Source: Periplaneta americana (taxonomy: Eukaryota; Arthropoda; Insecta; Blattodea; Blattidae). Taken from it: 64,000 nucleotides of DNA. Position numbers and translations under genes: made by a program. The notes below the pieces were generated by a model. It was given only the letters and a program-made list of their open reading frames with translations. It searched no databases and was not told where the DNA came from. Of this stretch, positions 1 through 11,229 are shown piece after piece. Position 1 is the stretch's first letter. Every line of letters starts with the position of its first letter. The stretch is taken from assembly GCF_040183065.1 (NCBI RefSeq), contig NC_091122.1, positions 156,367,955-156,431,954 on the forward strand. Direction: 5' to 3'.

Positions 1-640
1 TTTTTGATATCGGTTTTGTTGAAACTTTTGCTGCGGTTGCAACCAGTGTTACCACCCAAATGTGCCAATGATACTTTTATTGCTTGGATATATTTTAATG
101 TTAAATGTGATGAAAATAAATTATTTCTAACAGTTATTAAATACACAACACAGTCTGAGCATAATTGCTGACGATATAATTCATTTTTTTAATTTTCCGT
201 AGCGTAGTTCCAAACAGGAGGGTTGCCAACATTGATTACGTGAATATACTGTTGGTTATCATTTAAGTATATAGGCGTTTTTAAAAGCTTTATAGTAAAT
301 ATAATGCCAATTTCTGAATACTAGATACGACAGAAAAGCAAATGATAAGGAAGCTTTCGCATGAGTTTCTTAATAATGCGAACATAACCACAAAATGTAT
401 ATTGAGAAGTCAACACGGAGATGGAAACCTGCAGCATGACTGCGGCTGCAAAAGTAGCGCCTTGTGTGTGAACAGACTCGCAACCTCCAGTTGCAACTTT
501 TGCAGCACTCGGGTTGTGCAGCACGAAAAGTAGCGTGCAGCGCGCTACTTTTGGCTTACGTGTGAACACGACACGCAACTTTTGCAGCTGCAGTATAAAA
601 GTAGCGCTGCAAAAGTAGCGACGTGTGACCGTACCTTTAG
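1..640. repeat. Dispersed repeat rich in AAAAGTAGC, cut by the window edge
   Basis: Positions 1-110 are the near-exact inverted complement of 29560-29665, sharing words such as CACCCAAATGTGCCAATGAT. Positions 440-640 hold repeated AAAAGTAGC/GCTACTTTT words and end in a block (GCTGCAAAAGTAGC...GTACC) that recurs in direct orientation at 29820-29855. This is a dispersed element with internal inverted words, probably a non-autonomous DNA transposon. No transposase is visible. The left end lies outside the window. The short open frames here have no coding character. Confidence 0.5.
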
Positions 641-927
641 GCGTTCAAATGAACATTTTTCAGATTTATTTTCAACGAAGAATACCAGACATTTTGAAAG
701 TTATTTGCTTCTGTAATGATGAAACATACTCCCTCTAAATGGTTTGTTTATGCCAAACTGTAAATGCACGCTAAAAATCCTGGAAAATCTCTCTCTCTCT
801 CTCTTTTGACTTATGATAAATTAACAAGACTTCCAGATTCTGAAAAATGGAACAAATATGAAAACTGTAAATACACGTTAAAAACCCAGGAAAAAAAAAT
901 CTTTCTCTCTCTACGTAGTAGGCTATT

Positions 928-1140
928 GATGATATGAATGAGAAGAGTTCAGCTGGCACCGTGGATCGTGTCCCGGCATAGCTCAGTTGGAAAGAGCGCT
1001 CAGCACGCAGAGCTGAGAGATCCCGAGTTCGATTCCAGGTGCCAGAGCAAGTTTTTCTCAATTTAATAGATATATTTACAGTATGGCTACGTGCAGTCAT
1101 TGTATTCAATGAGGATGGCAAGATCTCATATATGAATATA
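928..1140 (+). mobile_element. tRNA-derived SINE, copy 1
   Basis: A polymerase III A box (TAGCTCAGTTGGAAAGAGC) at about 982 and B box (GAGTTCGATTCC) at about 1025 give a tRNA-like head. The same unit recurs at 60128-60352 with the same leader (GAGTTCAGC.GGCAC) and the same tail (GATG.C.AG.TCTCATATA.GAATATATA). The acceptor and T stems do not pair well, so this is not a functional tRNA. The family is about 215 bp long. Confidence 0.75.
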
Positions 1141-1768
1141 TATATGTATATTCATCAAAGGAATTTTGCAATCCACTGGTAAATTATTAGACGGAAATTT
1201 GTAGTGGTAATATTAAACACACAAGTGCAAATTAAGTTATGTTGTAATATACAATTTAACGGAAAGACAACAAAATGAATATTACGATGCCAAAAATGAA
1301 ACTTGTAGCAATTATTGAGATATCAGTGAAAAAACAGAATCCAAGATTAAAATTTACCTCCAATATCTTTGTTAGCAGTGTATAATGGTTTATAACAGTA
1401 TATATTTTGTTTATTATAACAACTCTGTTCTTCATTAAGTGCAATGAAGACATCATTCATGTATGGCAACTTCATTTCGTTGTAAAGACGTCTGATAACT
1501 CCATATACACAAATATTACCTAAAAGAATGATTAAGCAGTCTTCAGCATATTAATTGAGGCGCTGACATGGGAAAGGTAGTAACTGCCAAAAACAAAATT
1601 TTTCAGGGGAAGCAAAAAACAAATTTATGTACACTTTCTCACTTACATTATTACAGAAACTGCTTTAAATGAAAGGCATACACTCATGTCTGTGTTACAA
1701 ATGAAATTTGAAAAGTCTGACACAGATTTATCTGTGAAATCCTATTTTATGAAAATACAACATTGAAA
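1141..1768. other. No gene recognised
   Basis: AT-rich sequence without a supported gene, RNA or repeat. The open frames are short and compositionally non-coding. Confidence 0.5.
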
Positions 1769-2375
1769 TCACTCCTTAGCCAAACGAGAATTAACGTTAT
1801 TTATACAGTATGCACACATTTTTCGGTAAAATGCATGATACTTTTCATCGAGGAAGTCTAACATAGATAACAAGTCTCTCTTTTTGGCATCAGGGACGAC
1901 TGATCTTCTTTCAAGGCGTTGCAAGCACTGCAAGTTAGTGATTGACGTTAATGACTGTACTTTCTTAAAAATCCTGTGCTCTGTCCACATTTCAAGGTCA
2001 TTAAATGACTGTCTTGTTTTTATTAGAGGAAAATCAGCTCTTGAGAGTCTAATCCAGTTGAGGGTGCTGATTTTGATAGGAGTTGTATTCAAAAACTTGT
2101 CACATTTTGCAGAAAAGTCGAAGAAATCCTCATCCTTCATCATTATTACATTATTAGGCCTTACCTCTTCTGGAACCATGGTCTTGCATCTTTTTTTTCC
2201 TTTTCTCTATGATGCCAAATTCCCAATCACATGGCATGTAGGAATGTTCTGAAACCAGGAATTTCCAGTCCACTGAATCAAAATGTTTCTTGGCAGTAAT
2301 GTAAATCAGGACCATTAGAATCATCCGATTCTTATTCTGCCCTGCACAGTTATCAGCCCATATTTGTCTAGACAC
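1769..2375 (-). pseudogene. Transposase-like (DUF7869-type) relic, frameshifted
   Basis: Two overlapping minus-strand frames together read as one domain. The upstream frame (2375 down to about 2160) contains WADNCAGQNKN followed by FLVSEHSYMPCDWEFG.IEK. The downstream frame (2179 to 1769) continues with a DFFDF segment and a long helical tail ending near LAKE. The DNC.GQNKN ... SGH/SEH.Y.PCD..F..IEK pattern is, from memory, that of a transposase/integrase-like domain common in insect genomes (DUF7869 type). A frameshift at about 2165-2185 and the missing N-terminal part make it a pseudogene fragment. No terminal repeats were found. The family name is less sure than its mobile origin. Confidence 0.55.
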
Positions 2376-2710
2376 ACTCTGATGTTGTAAAAGGAGTTAC
2401 TACCTTCTCCGTGCCAACAGCTGTGCACATACAACTTACAACATCTACTGATTATGTTTTCAACTTCGTTTCATTACATAAGGACATACTACCTTCTCTG
2501 TGCCATTGGCATGACCATTTACTACCTTCTCAATGAAAAACCTAAAAATTATAATTTTTGGCAGTTACGACATTTCCCATGTCAATGCCTCAATTGTAGA
2601 TCCAATTTAAAAAGTATATATGTTGTAATAAGATAAAAGCAACTTCTTATATTTTTTAGAAGCTCGGATGTTCCAGCTTGGGAAACACTGTAGTAAATAT
2701 TAATTGATTA

Positions 2711-2944
2711 CCGTAAACTGGGGTTACTTTGAACACACGAGAAACTTTGAACATTTTTTCAGAAAGTCATATTTAGGTTTCTACATGCCGCACTTGTTAT
2801 AGATGGAGGTAAATTATCATAAAAATCATTCTCATACAAAATTTACCTCCATCTATAACAAGTCCAGCATGTAGAAGCTAAATATGATTTTCTGAAAAAA
2901 ATGTTCAAAGTTTCCTCTGTGTTCAAAGTAACCCCAGTTTATGG
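2711..2944. mobile_element. Palindromic MITE flanked by TA
   Basis: An almost complete inverted repeat of 234 bp. It starts CCGTAAACTGGGG and ends CCCCAGTTTATGG, with TA on both sides (2709-2710 and 2945-2946). Inner arms also match (GTTATAGATGGAGGTAAA against TTTACCTCCATCTATAAC). A second member with the same termini lies at 46044-46240. TA target and foldback structure fit a Tc1/mariner-type MITE. Confidence 0.75.
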
Positions 2945-4457
2945 TACCTTAAGAATAAATATCCACTTCTAACTGCTTTCCAACTCATGCAAATATAGAT
3001 TCTAGAAAAATGTACCACATCACAGTTCAGATTGACAATACAGACGGAACATACGGTATGTTGAAATTTTCAACCATTAACTCTTTATAGAGGACAACCA
3101 GATATCGATGCACTGTATTCACAAAGTTGTAGAATTTTCTGTACAATCTAAAAGAAATTTTAAAAAATCTCAGTAATAATATCCATTCCAACTGTCCTTA
3201 TTGCTATTACATTATATCCAAATTGAGCTCAGCAGACAATTCTAATTGTAAGAACTGCAATTCTTTGGCAATTCCATTCAGACTCTTGTTTTGTCGATTA
3301 CCACACTTCAAAGTTCCTCAGGGTGATATCAACCATTGCAATTACGCTACATAATCAAATCCCTTTATACCAACACTGTGTTTACCACACCACAAGCACA
3401 CCATATACAAATACATGGTAAACTGACATTCACTGGACACAAACAAATATTTCATTTTTCAGATGATAGTCCATTATTACCTACACTAAACTAGCTACCC
3501 CACTTCTTCCCTTTCTATTTTTCTATTGCAGCCATCTACACTCTAATCCTTCCCATATGGTTAGGGGAAGACAAAGATGTCTAAAGTACAATGGAAACTG
3601 CCTCTCCTCACAATTATAATACGAATTAATTTGATTTCACTATACAAACAAAGCAAGTTACAAAGTATTATTTTGTATGAAGTACATTATATTACCTATA
3701 CTTTATATTAACGAGGTCTTACAGTAAACATTTTTAACAAGAGCACTGTACACTGCTTCCACACCTAAATGTTAAAATGTCAGTTACTATTCAATCAGCA
3801 TATTTATGTTGCTCTAAGTTTCTACATATATATATTTAAAAAAGGAAGAGTTTTATCACAGAACATTATGCAGGATGTCTCAGATTGGTGGGGAAAAGTG
3901 AACAGTGAATTTAGCAGTAAAATATCTCCTAAAATATTGTTTTTATTTCATGCATAACAGTGTTCAGTTTATAAAAAAAGTAATCCGTAACCTCAATATA
4001 ACAGAAAGTATATTTACACGTTATTAGTTAAAATGATTTACAAAAAGGACAAGTGCAGTCTATCAGTTCTTGTTATGGGAGAAATTTGGGGACTTGTGTT
4101 GAGTAGGTACGGAAACTGAAATAATTTCCAAGGCAAATTCTTTGTTACTTTCCTCGTGGGACAAGATTTTTGGGAAGAACATGCAAGAAATGGAAAGAGA
4201 TAATGGGTCACTAGGCCCAATTTGGGAAAGATTAATGATGATGATAATGATATATATGTATGTATATCTATTTCGCTTATGTTAAAAGAATCAATACTGA
4301 AACATTTTTTACTTAAACAGATTCCTTCCAATATAATAAAGATGCTCATGAGTGGTTTTTGAGATTAGTTTACAAATAAGAGAGAACTGAGTAAATCATA
4401 TCCAACTAAATGAAGATGCAAGAAAACTTAGTACACAGACAAATCAATGAATAAGTT
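2945..4457. other. No gene recognised
   Basis: About 1.5 kb of AT-rich sequence. I see no convincing coding region, RNA gene, terminal repeat or tandem array. Confidence 0.5.
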
Positions 4458-4677
4458 CTGTGGCCGGGAGGAAAAAGGTCTTAAGTAAAAATTTTATACT
4501 TTTCAGGAGAGCAATAGAAAGGTTGAAATTGGTGTTAATTATAGAGTTTTTTTAATTAAAAGGTTTTTCCTGGATATTATTTGTTTATATTTATTCTAAA
4601 ATAGGTAATGTTGCTCATTTAACAATTTTCTTGATTATTTCCAAAAATAGCCGCCGGAAGTCATAGGCGGTAGTGAA

Positions 4678-5052
4678 TTGGTGCAACATGATGTAAGCAT
4701 AGCACATCGTATACCATCCAGGCCAGGAAAGACGCGTCCTATTGTCATCCGCTTCACAAAGAGGAGAAGTCGTGATGAATGGCTCCAGCTGTTCAGGAAC
4801 GAGGCCAAGAAAGACGACAGCGGCCCTGGGATTGCGACAAAGAAAGTCAACAGGGAACTTCCGGAAGGAAGAATCACAGCAGGTGACCAACTGACAGCAG
4901 TGACCAGAGACCTTTTGAACAAGACAAGGGATGCAGCACGACTGAAGAATTATAAATTTGTATGGACAAGAGACGGTAAGATATTTGCAAGAAAAGATGA
5001 AGCCAGCCCCGTGAGTAAAATCACTAATGTTGACGATATAAATAATTTGTAA
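4678..5052 (+). CDS. LINE ORF1 C-terminal part (partial)
   Basis: 124 codons open at the 5' side, ending TAA at 5050-5052. It contains HRIPSRPGKTRPIVIRF, a SRDEWLQLF segment and a C-terminal LPEGRITAGDQLT...LLNKTRDAARLKNYKFVWTRDGKIFARK block. This resembles the C-terminal nucleic-acid-binding region of ORF1 proteins in insect CR1/Jockey-type LINEs, which coat element RNA and act as chaperones. The first in-frame codon shown is TTG, so it is a truncated frame rather than a real start. ORF2 begins 52 bp downstream in another frame. Confidence 0.6.
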   Translation: MVQHDVSIAHRIPSRPGKTRPIVIRFTKRRSRDEWLQLFRNEAKKDDSGPGIATKKVNRELPEGRITAGDQLTAVTRDLLNKTRDAARLKNYKFVWTRDGKIFARKDEASPVSKITNVDDINNL

Positions 5053-5104
5053 ATACTATTGTGTCGGTAACCACGTTTAATTATACAATATAATTGACTT
5101 AAAA

Positions 5105-8077
5105 ATGGCTAGTAATACTATATTAAATGAAATCCATCACTGCAAATTTAATAACAATAATAACACAATGGTTTTTAACGATTTACTTCACTGCAATGAG
5201 TATATTACCAATATTCTATCAGATCTTAAAATATTTCACTTAAACATTCGTAGCATCAACAAAAATTTTTCCGAACTCTGTGTTTTACTTAATAATTTTT
5301 CCTTTTACTTTGATATTATAGTTCTAACTGAAACCTGGCTTGATCATGACTCTGGCTATGATATTAATGGTTATAAAAAATTTGTTAAAAGCAATAAGTA
5401 TAATAAATGTGATGGTATAGTTGTATATTTCAAGGAAAACATCGTAGTGTCTTTAAGTGATATTGACATTTCCCATTGCAACGCTATACATTTTCAATTA
5501 ACACTTATTAATGATACTCTTGTTAACCTAACTGCAATTTACAGATCTCCAAAACTATGCAAAAATGAATTTCTGAAAAATTTTGAAAGCTTCTTGTCAA
5601 TATACAAAGATTTAATCAACCATGTTATTCTTGGTGACATAAACATTCAAATTTTAGAAAATAGATTAGATAATTTTGGCAACACGTATTTAAATATCAT
5701 GCATGAATATGGATACGTGAAATACTTAAATTCCATTACTCGTCCATCATCCAATTCATGTCTTGACCATATTTTCCTAAAAACGGGAAATAACTTAAAT
5801 TTTATACCTGGAGTATATGCAAGCGCAATAACAGATCATTATATGACTTTTGCATTGTTGTCAATCAGTAATAAAAGTATTAGCAGAGAAGCCACTGAAC
5901 CTTCGGACAATTATAAGCTAATTATAAACCATAAAAGCCTAATATCAAATATTAATAATATTAATTGGGAATCTATATTCTACAATGAAGACGCAGATAC
6001 ATGTTTCGATAATTTTTATAAAATACTCTGTAACCTAATTTGTAAATATTCTAATCATGTCCCTCTCAAATTCTCAAGTAAGTACAAAAAAATTAAACCT
6101 TGGATTACCACAGGTATTGTTAAATCAATACGATCTAGGGATAAGTTAGCTAAGCAAGTTAAACGAGACCAACAAAACAATGTTTTATTAAATTACTACA
6201 GGAAATATAGAAATATTCTCACTAATGTAATAAGAAATCAGAGAATCAAATATTATTCTGAAAAATTTAACAAAAATAAAAATAATCCAAAGCAATTTTG
6301 GAAGACCATAAACGAAGCTACTGACACCCAATGTAATAAAAATAGTATATTAAAGACAATTATAAGTCGAAATGGAATAACAATTGAAAATAAGGAAACT
6401 ATCGCAAATGAATTTAACAATCATTTTACTAATGTAAGTCATGACATCGTATCTAATATAAAAAAGAAAGTATTTGGTACTCATCACTATAAGCTTTATA
6501 ATAAAAGTATATCATCTATGTTTATGTTTCCTGTAAACGAGTGTGAAATCATTAATATTGTAAACAGTTTAAAAAATAATGTGGCTCCTGGTATTGATGG
6601 TATTACAACAAACACCCTGAAACTTATTATCGAAGCTATTTCTAAACCACTTGCCTTTATATTTAATTTGTGCATATCTCAAGGTGTATTTCCCTCAGCC
6701 CTAAAACATGCTGTGGTGATACCAATTCACAAGTCTGGTGACAAAAGTAATCTTAATAATTACAGACCCATTTCACTATTACCCAGTCTCTCTAAGGTAT
6801 TTGAAAAATGTATAAAAACACGGTTAATAACATTTTTAGAAAAAAATAAACTACTAAATGATAATCAATTTGGTTTCAGAAAAAATTTGTGCACTGATGA
6901 TGCTATTATGGCAGTTACCTCAAAAATAATTCAAGAATTAGATGTAGGAAATAAATGTCTAGGAATTTTTCTAGACTTACAAAAAGCTTTCGATACGGTC
7001 AATCACAGTATACTTTTGAATAAAATGGATAGATTAGGAATTAATGGAATTGCTTTAAAATTATTTAAATCTTACTTAAGTAACAGAACTCAAGCAACTA
7101 AAATAAATTATCACCTTAGTAAATCACGTAACATTGATATAGGTGTACCTCAGGGGACGATTTTAGGTCCTGTTTTGTTTTTAATATATATCAACGATTT
7201 ACTTAAAATTGACATTGAGAAATATTCTGGTACTCTGTATTCTTATGCTGATGATACTGTGGTTATATTTAGCGGTTCGAGTTGGAATGAAACTTATCAA
7301 AATTCTAACAGTGGTATTAATATTATTAAAGAATGGCTGGATGCTCACTTACTTTCTTTGAACGTTTCTAAAACAAAATTAATACCATTTTCATTAACAT
7401 CACATGGCCTTGAGCAACTAGAAATAAATAATAATATAAGTATAACTATACATGATTGTAACCTACCTACTTGCTCATGTAACGCTTTGAGTATATCCTC
7501 ACAAGTTAAATATTTAGGCATTATTATTGACCAACATTTAAAATGGGACAAGCATATCTCCTTTCTGTGTAACAGATTGCGTAAAACAATCCACAAATTT
7601 TCCATTCTACGCTCTTATTTACCTGTTTATGTTCTGCGTACTGTGTACTTAGCTCTGTTTCAATCAATAATTCAGTATGGTATTTTAGGTTGGGGAGGAA
7701 TGGCAAAATCGACTCTCCGTCCTTTAAATCTGCTCCAAAAAAGAATTATCAAAATTTGTCTATATAAACCTTTTGATTACCCAACAAAATTAATTTTTCA
7801 GGAATTTGGCGTATCAAATCTAGAACAAATTTATAAACAAAAATTGCTGATTTACTTCCATAAAAACCACAATAAATTTAAATATGATCCTCATGAATAC
7901 CAGACGAGACAAAACTACAGTTTCTTTCTAAATACTCCCAAATGCCACACAACTGCTGGATTAAAACACAGCAGAAATTTTGGACCCAAAATATATAATA
8001 CATTAATTAGAGCTTACCCTGAGCTAAGTACACTTAACACACATAGATTTAAGAAACAAATCAGATTAATTATTTAA
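5105..8077 (+). CDS. LINE ORF2: AP-endonuclease and reverse transcriptase, intact
   Basis: A 990-residue open frame without stops, starting ATG at 5105. The N-terminal ~240 residues form an APE-type endonuclease: FHLNIRSI, the catalytic-glutamate block LTETWL, IYRSP, LGDINI and the terminal TDH. The reverse transcriptase lies at roughly residues 470-800: PGIDG, NNYRPISLLP, QFGFR, FLDLQKAFDTVNH with the first catalytic Asp, GVPQGTILGP, the active-site box YADD, and KYLGI. The C-terminal ~190 residues are the thumb/connection region; no RNase H domain is seen. This is the domain order of CR1/Jockey-group LINEs. All visible catalytic motifs are kept, so the enzyme could be functional, but the element lacks its 5' end and promoter. 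Confidence 0.9.
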   Translation: MASNTILNEIHHCKFNNNNNTMVFNDLLHCNEYITNILSDLKIFHLNIRSINKNFSELCVLLNNFSFYFDIIVLTETWLDHDSGYDINGYKKFVKSNKYNKCDGIVVYFKENIVVSLSDIDISHCNAIHFQLTLINDTLVNLTAIYRSPKLCKNEFLKNFESFLSIYKDLINHVILGDINIQILENRLDNFGNTYLNIMHEYGYVKYLNSITRPSSNSCLDHIFLKTGNNLNFIPGVYASAITDHYMTFALLSISNKSISREATEPSDNYKLIINHKSLISNINNINWESIFYNEDADTCFDNFYKILCNLICKYSNHVPLKFSSKYKKIKPWITTGIVKSIRSRDKLAKQVKRDQQNNVLLNYYRKYRNILTNVIRNQRIKYYSEKFNKNKNNPKQFWKTINEATDTQCNKNSILKTIISRNGITIENKETIANEFNNHFTNVSHDIVSNIKKKVFGTHHYKLYNKSISSMFMFPVNECEIINIVNSLKNNVAPGIDGITTNTLKLIIEAISKPLAFIFNLCISQGVFPSALKHAVVIPIHKSGDKSNLNNYRPISLLPSLSKVFEKCIKTRLITFLEKNKLLNDNQFGFRKNLCTDDAIMAVTSKIIQELDVGNKCLGIFLDLQKAFDTVNHSILLNKMDRLGINGIALKLFKSYLSNRTQATKINYHLSKSRNIDIGVPQGTILGPVLFLIYINDLLKIDIEKYSGTLYSYADDTVVIFSGSSWNETYQNSNSGINIIKEWLDAHLLSLNVSKTKLIPFSLTSHGLEQLEINNNISITIHDCNLPTCSCNALSISSQVKYLGIIIDQHLKWDKHISFLCNRLRKTIHKFSILRSYLPVYVLRTVYLALFQSIIQYGILGWGGMAKSTLRPLNLLQKRIIKICLYKPFDYPTKLIFQEFGVSNLEQIYKQKLLIYFHKNHNKFKYDPHEYQTRQNYSFFLNTPKCHTTAGLKHSRNFGPKIYNTLIRAYPELSTLNTHRFKKQIRLII

Positions 8078-8994
8078 TTGTTTAAGCCAATTGAGTTAAA
8101 ATTGTTACTCTAATATTCATGTACTTCTGTATTTTCTATTTGTATATAGACCCTGTTATTACATGCTGTATGTATTTTACCATTTATTAATGTGATTGTG
8201 CTCAATGAACTCTATTAATTTTGTGATATATTTTGTATAACTGATCTGAACTGCGCCCGAGCACGAGCTTCTGCTCTTTCGGGCTGCAATGCCTAATGTA
8301 GCTCAAGTGTATAGTATTAATAAATATTATTATTATTATTATTATTTTAAGTCTACAACCCAAACTGAGTAGAAGGACTATTTAAACATAAGACCTTTTT
8401 CATGTCAAAATAAATGAGAAATGTAAATTATTAGGAATACAAAATGGGTCTTAAAACAATTATAGGACTGTTTACCCTGGTGCTTAAAGTTTTAAAAAGA
8501 AAGGGCATCAATACGTGATAAAATAGCTAAAATATAATTTAGACCTTTTTAATAGGGAAGCATGGAAAGTAAACATGTGGTGTTTGCAAGGAATAAAGTA
8601 TTAAATATTCTTAAGTCCTTTATTCTGTGTGTGATCGATTCAAAAAGTACTTTGACATTTGATAACGCTCTATAAATCCAGTCAGGAGTCTTATTTGACT
8701 TTAATCGTTTTACCAGATTGTAGAGAATTGTTTCTGCTTTCAGAATATATAAAAATCTCATTTTCATAAAAAATTGACTTAAGACCTTTTTCTTCCCGGC
8801 CACAGAGTTAGAGATTGAAGTAGCGACCTATTTCCTTTGTAATGAGGTCCAGAGACATTTCTTCAATTAAACCTCAACCTAACTGTTCACTCCATTTCTG
8901 TTCGTGTGTGATACATGGAAAACGTGTGAACATGCTCAGGTTGAAGAACATGAATTGTCTTATAGGTCGCATAGTGATACCAGTATGCAGTTAA

Positions 8995-9644
8995 TTTTTA
9001 TGCTCGACCATGCCGAAATGTAGTAATTATACACCTGGTAGCAGCCCTTTAATGGACCTCATTAAAGTACACCTATTCATTAAAGTTCAGGTTTTCCACC
9101 AATCAGAAAGCAATATGAAAGTGCAAGTATCGATTATTCTCGGATATGCAATCGAAAGACAACTAGCGAAACATCACGGAGGCTGGAAATCCAATACTGT
9201 CGCAGAAGGTTATGTTCTGTTACTATAATAAGTAGCATTAATTGTAAATAATATTCAAATAAATTCAATTTGTCATCTCGTTTTTCAATATCTAAACAAA
9301 TTTCAAGGTTATATCAAGGTTAATGTTTATTTTACTCTCTAGATTATATCAAGGTCAATGACATTCGTTTCTCGGAAAAAATCAATACTTTCGCGTCTGC
9401 GCACATCTCACAATTTACGAGATATTGCACAAGGTCACTTCCGCTCCCCAGTCAGATAAGAATAATATGAATACTTATGAATAATTTCAAGTTAGAAATA
9501 TGGTCGAGCATAAAAAGTCGTATGAAACTTGCCTATAATGGTAATTACGATGCTCGTATGAAAATTATGAAACTCACTTGTGCTCGTTTCATAAACATAC
9601 TTGCGTCTTAATTACTACCATTATAGGCTCGTTGCATAATGTAC
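8995..9644. mobile_element. Dispersed element with TATGCTCGACCAT repeats, copy 1
   Basis: The unit starts TTTATGCTCGACCATGCC (8998) and ends GCTCGTTGCATAATGTAC (9644). ATGGTCGAGCATAAAAA at 9500-9516 inversely repeats the start. A second inverted pair, CCTATAATGGTAATTA (9531) against TAATTACTACCATTATAGG (9608), lies in the right part. The same element occurs in opposite orientation at 51650-52108. No coding capacity; the classification is open. Confidence 0.7.
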
Positions 9645-10875
9645 TATTATGATACAGACAGAGACATGTCCCATACCATTCGAAATGACTGACCAGAATG
9701 TAATACCGAAACATGCAGTGACCAAATTCTTAATTAAAGGAAAGGAATGTAGCCTATGTATTGTGGAAAGGAATAAAATGATATTGAAGTTTTCATTTTG
9801 GTTAGAGATATTACATTGCAAAGTTCTAATGTTCAAGAAAAATGTAATAGAAAGATGGACGAAGTAGCTTCATAAGTCAACAACGAATCACTAGAAGATT
9901 TTAAGCAGCCTGAAATAGATCAAAGATTGTTAATCTGACAATTTAGGCGCGTTAGCATTAAAAATCATTTAAAAAAGTACTAACTTCTTAATTTATGTGC
10001 AACTTAACTTCATACTGGCCATAGCAATTTGTCAGTCTAAATCTACAAGTAAATTAGTAACTAATGCAAAGAACAACGATTCTACCATCCATCATGTTAC
10101 AAAATTAGGATAAAACGGAATTGTACAATGTTACAGAATCACATATCAAACAAAGATTATGTTGTGTTATTACTGCAAAATTAAATTAGTTTTATTTTTT
10201 CGCCATTTCGTAAATGTCTGTTTTATAAAAGCAAAATGCTACAAACTAAATGTATTATAGTCCCATATTCTATCATTATAGTCATAGGTATCTCTTACTG
10301 CTTGCTCAATATTATATCTACTATACCTTCCAAAGTTGCAAGTCAGCCATTTTGAAGTGGAAAATACGAATTTTGAGTACCATATGGATGAATGACGCAT
10401 ATTATGTCCTCTGTTCAAACTTTCGTAACTTTAGAGCCAAATGCCCAAAGTTATTTTTAAAGCACTTCATTTCATTTCAAACTTTGATTTGGTACATAAC
10501 ATTTCTAAAACAGTTGAACATCAAGTTTTGCAAAAATCACAATGAAAATTCGAACAGAGTAATTTCTTGCAGACAGACAGACAAATAGGCAAACTGAACA
10601 CAACTGGTGCTGTTTGTACTTATGCGAACGCACCTAAAAGTGTCATTAAAACTGTGGTGTAACTTTTAGGCGTTCCAACTGTGTGGTGGAAAGTTCTCGA
10701 CATTTCACTATTTATTAATTTCATCCTCAACATGGATACTATATTACTCATTGCAAACATCCCTAGGATCCTAAAAATAGATAGTCTATTATTAAATATA
10801 GTATATACGAGTAGCAATCAATATATTTCCGAACTGCACTTGTATTTATTGTACTGTTAAACATACATGCATGTG
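9645..10875. other. No gene recognised
   Basis: AT-rich sequence. Short open frames on both strands lack motifs or coding-like composition, and no terminal repeats were found. Confidence 0.5.
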
Positions 10876-11229
10876 TCATTGAAGATCATTTCTTTCATGC
10901 CTATTGAGTCGTCTATCAAACAGTGTCAGATTGTCTTTAAAAACTGAGCTTCTACTGTGCAAATATGTCATGGACTTATTGCGATTTTTTCTGAAATCTC
11001 TCCATATACACTTTATGGCTAGTCTTCTTCTCTGTCTTTCACGCAATGCATTTAGTATAGATTCCAAGTGTTTCCCTGCTTCTAGAAAACTTCTCAGTTT
11101 CCTATGTCCTGTGTTTTGCCTACATTTAGGGCAGTCCGGAAACTTATTGACTGCTCCTTGTGTGTATATTATATGTAATTCACATTTAAAATGTAAAATC
11201 TCGAAACAGTTGAGTAAACCATAGTGAAA
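10876..11229 (-). CDS. Unrecognised open frame with CPKC motif
   Basis: A minus-strand frame of about 118 codons, open from about 11229 to a TGA at 10876-10878. It has a FPDCPKCRQNTGHRK segment suggestive of a small zinc-binding or remnant zinc-finger site, then a basic, helical stretch (LRERQRRRLAIKCIWRDF). The first ATG is at 11065-11067, downstream of the CPKC motif, so if real it is an exon or a captured gene fragment. No partner exon, promoter or family could be identified. The composition is more coding-like than its neighbours, but chance cannot be excluded. Confidence 0.25.
   Translation of the reverse strand, partial: FHYGLLNCFEILHFKCELHIIYTQGAVNKFPDCPKCRQNTGHRKLRSFLEAGKHLESILNALRERQRRRLAIKCIWRDFRKNRNKSMTYLHSRSSVFKDNLTLFDRRLNRHERNDLQ

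Larger units (their letters stand above)
4640..8347 (+). mobile_element. CR1/Jockey-group LINE, 5'-truncated, ORF2 intact
   Basis: A non-LTR retrotransposon made of a truncated ORF1, a 52-bp spacer, a full ORF2 and a 3' UTR of about 250 bp ending in an (ATT)n tail (8325-8347). The 5' end is lost within ORF1, the usual result of incomplete reverse transcription. No target duplication is evident, as is common for CR1-type elements. The 3' UTR has a hairpin-like GCCCGAGCACGAGC...TCTTTCGGGC at 8255-8285. It sits inside the TIR element 4458-8805. Confidence 0.85.
4458..8805. mobile_element. TIR element with 4-bp target duplication, split by a LINE
   Basis: Left end CTGTGGCCGGGAGGAAAAAG (4458) is the inverted match of the right end CTTTTTCTTCCCGGCCACAG (ending 8805), about 28 bp in all with one mismatch. 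Both ends are flanked by AGTT (4454-4457, 8806-8809), a 4-bp target duplication. Without the LINE at about 4640-8347 the element is roughly 600 bp, so it is non-autonomous. Superfamily unknown: 4-bp duplications occur in Sola1 and Chapaev groups, but I cannot assign it. Confidence 0.65.

Noticed and set aside
976..1048. tRNA gene candidate
   Set aside because: A and B boxes are present, but the acceptor and T stems do not pair and the unit recurs at 60.1 kb with SINE flanks.
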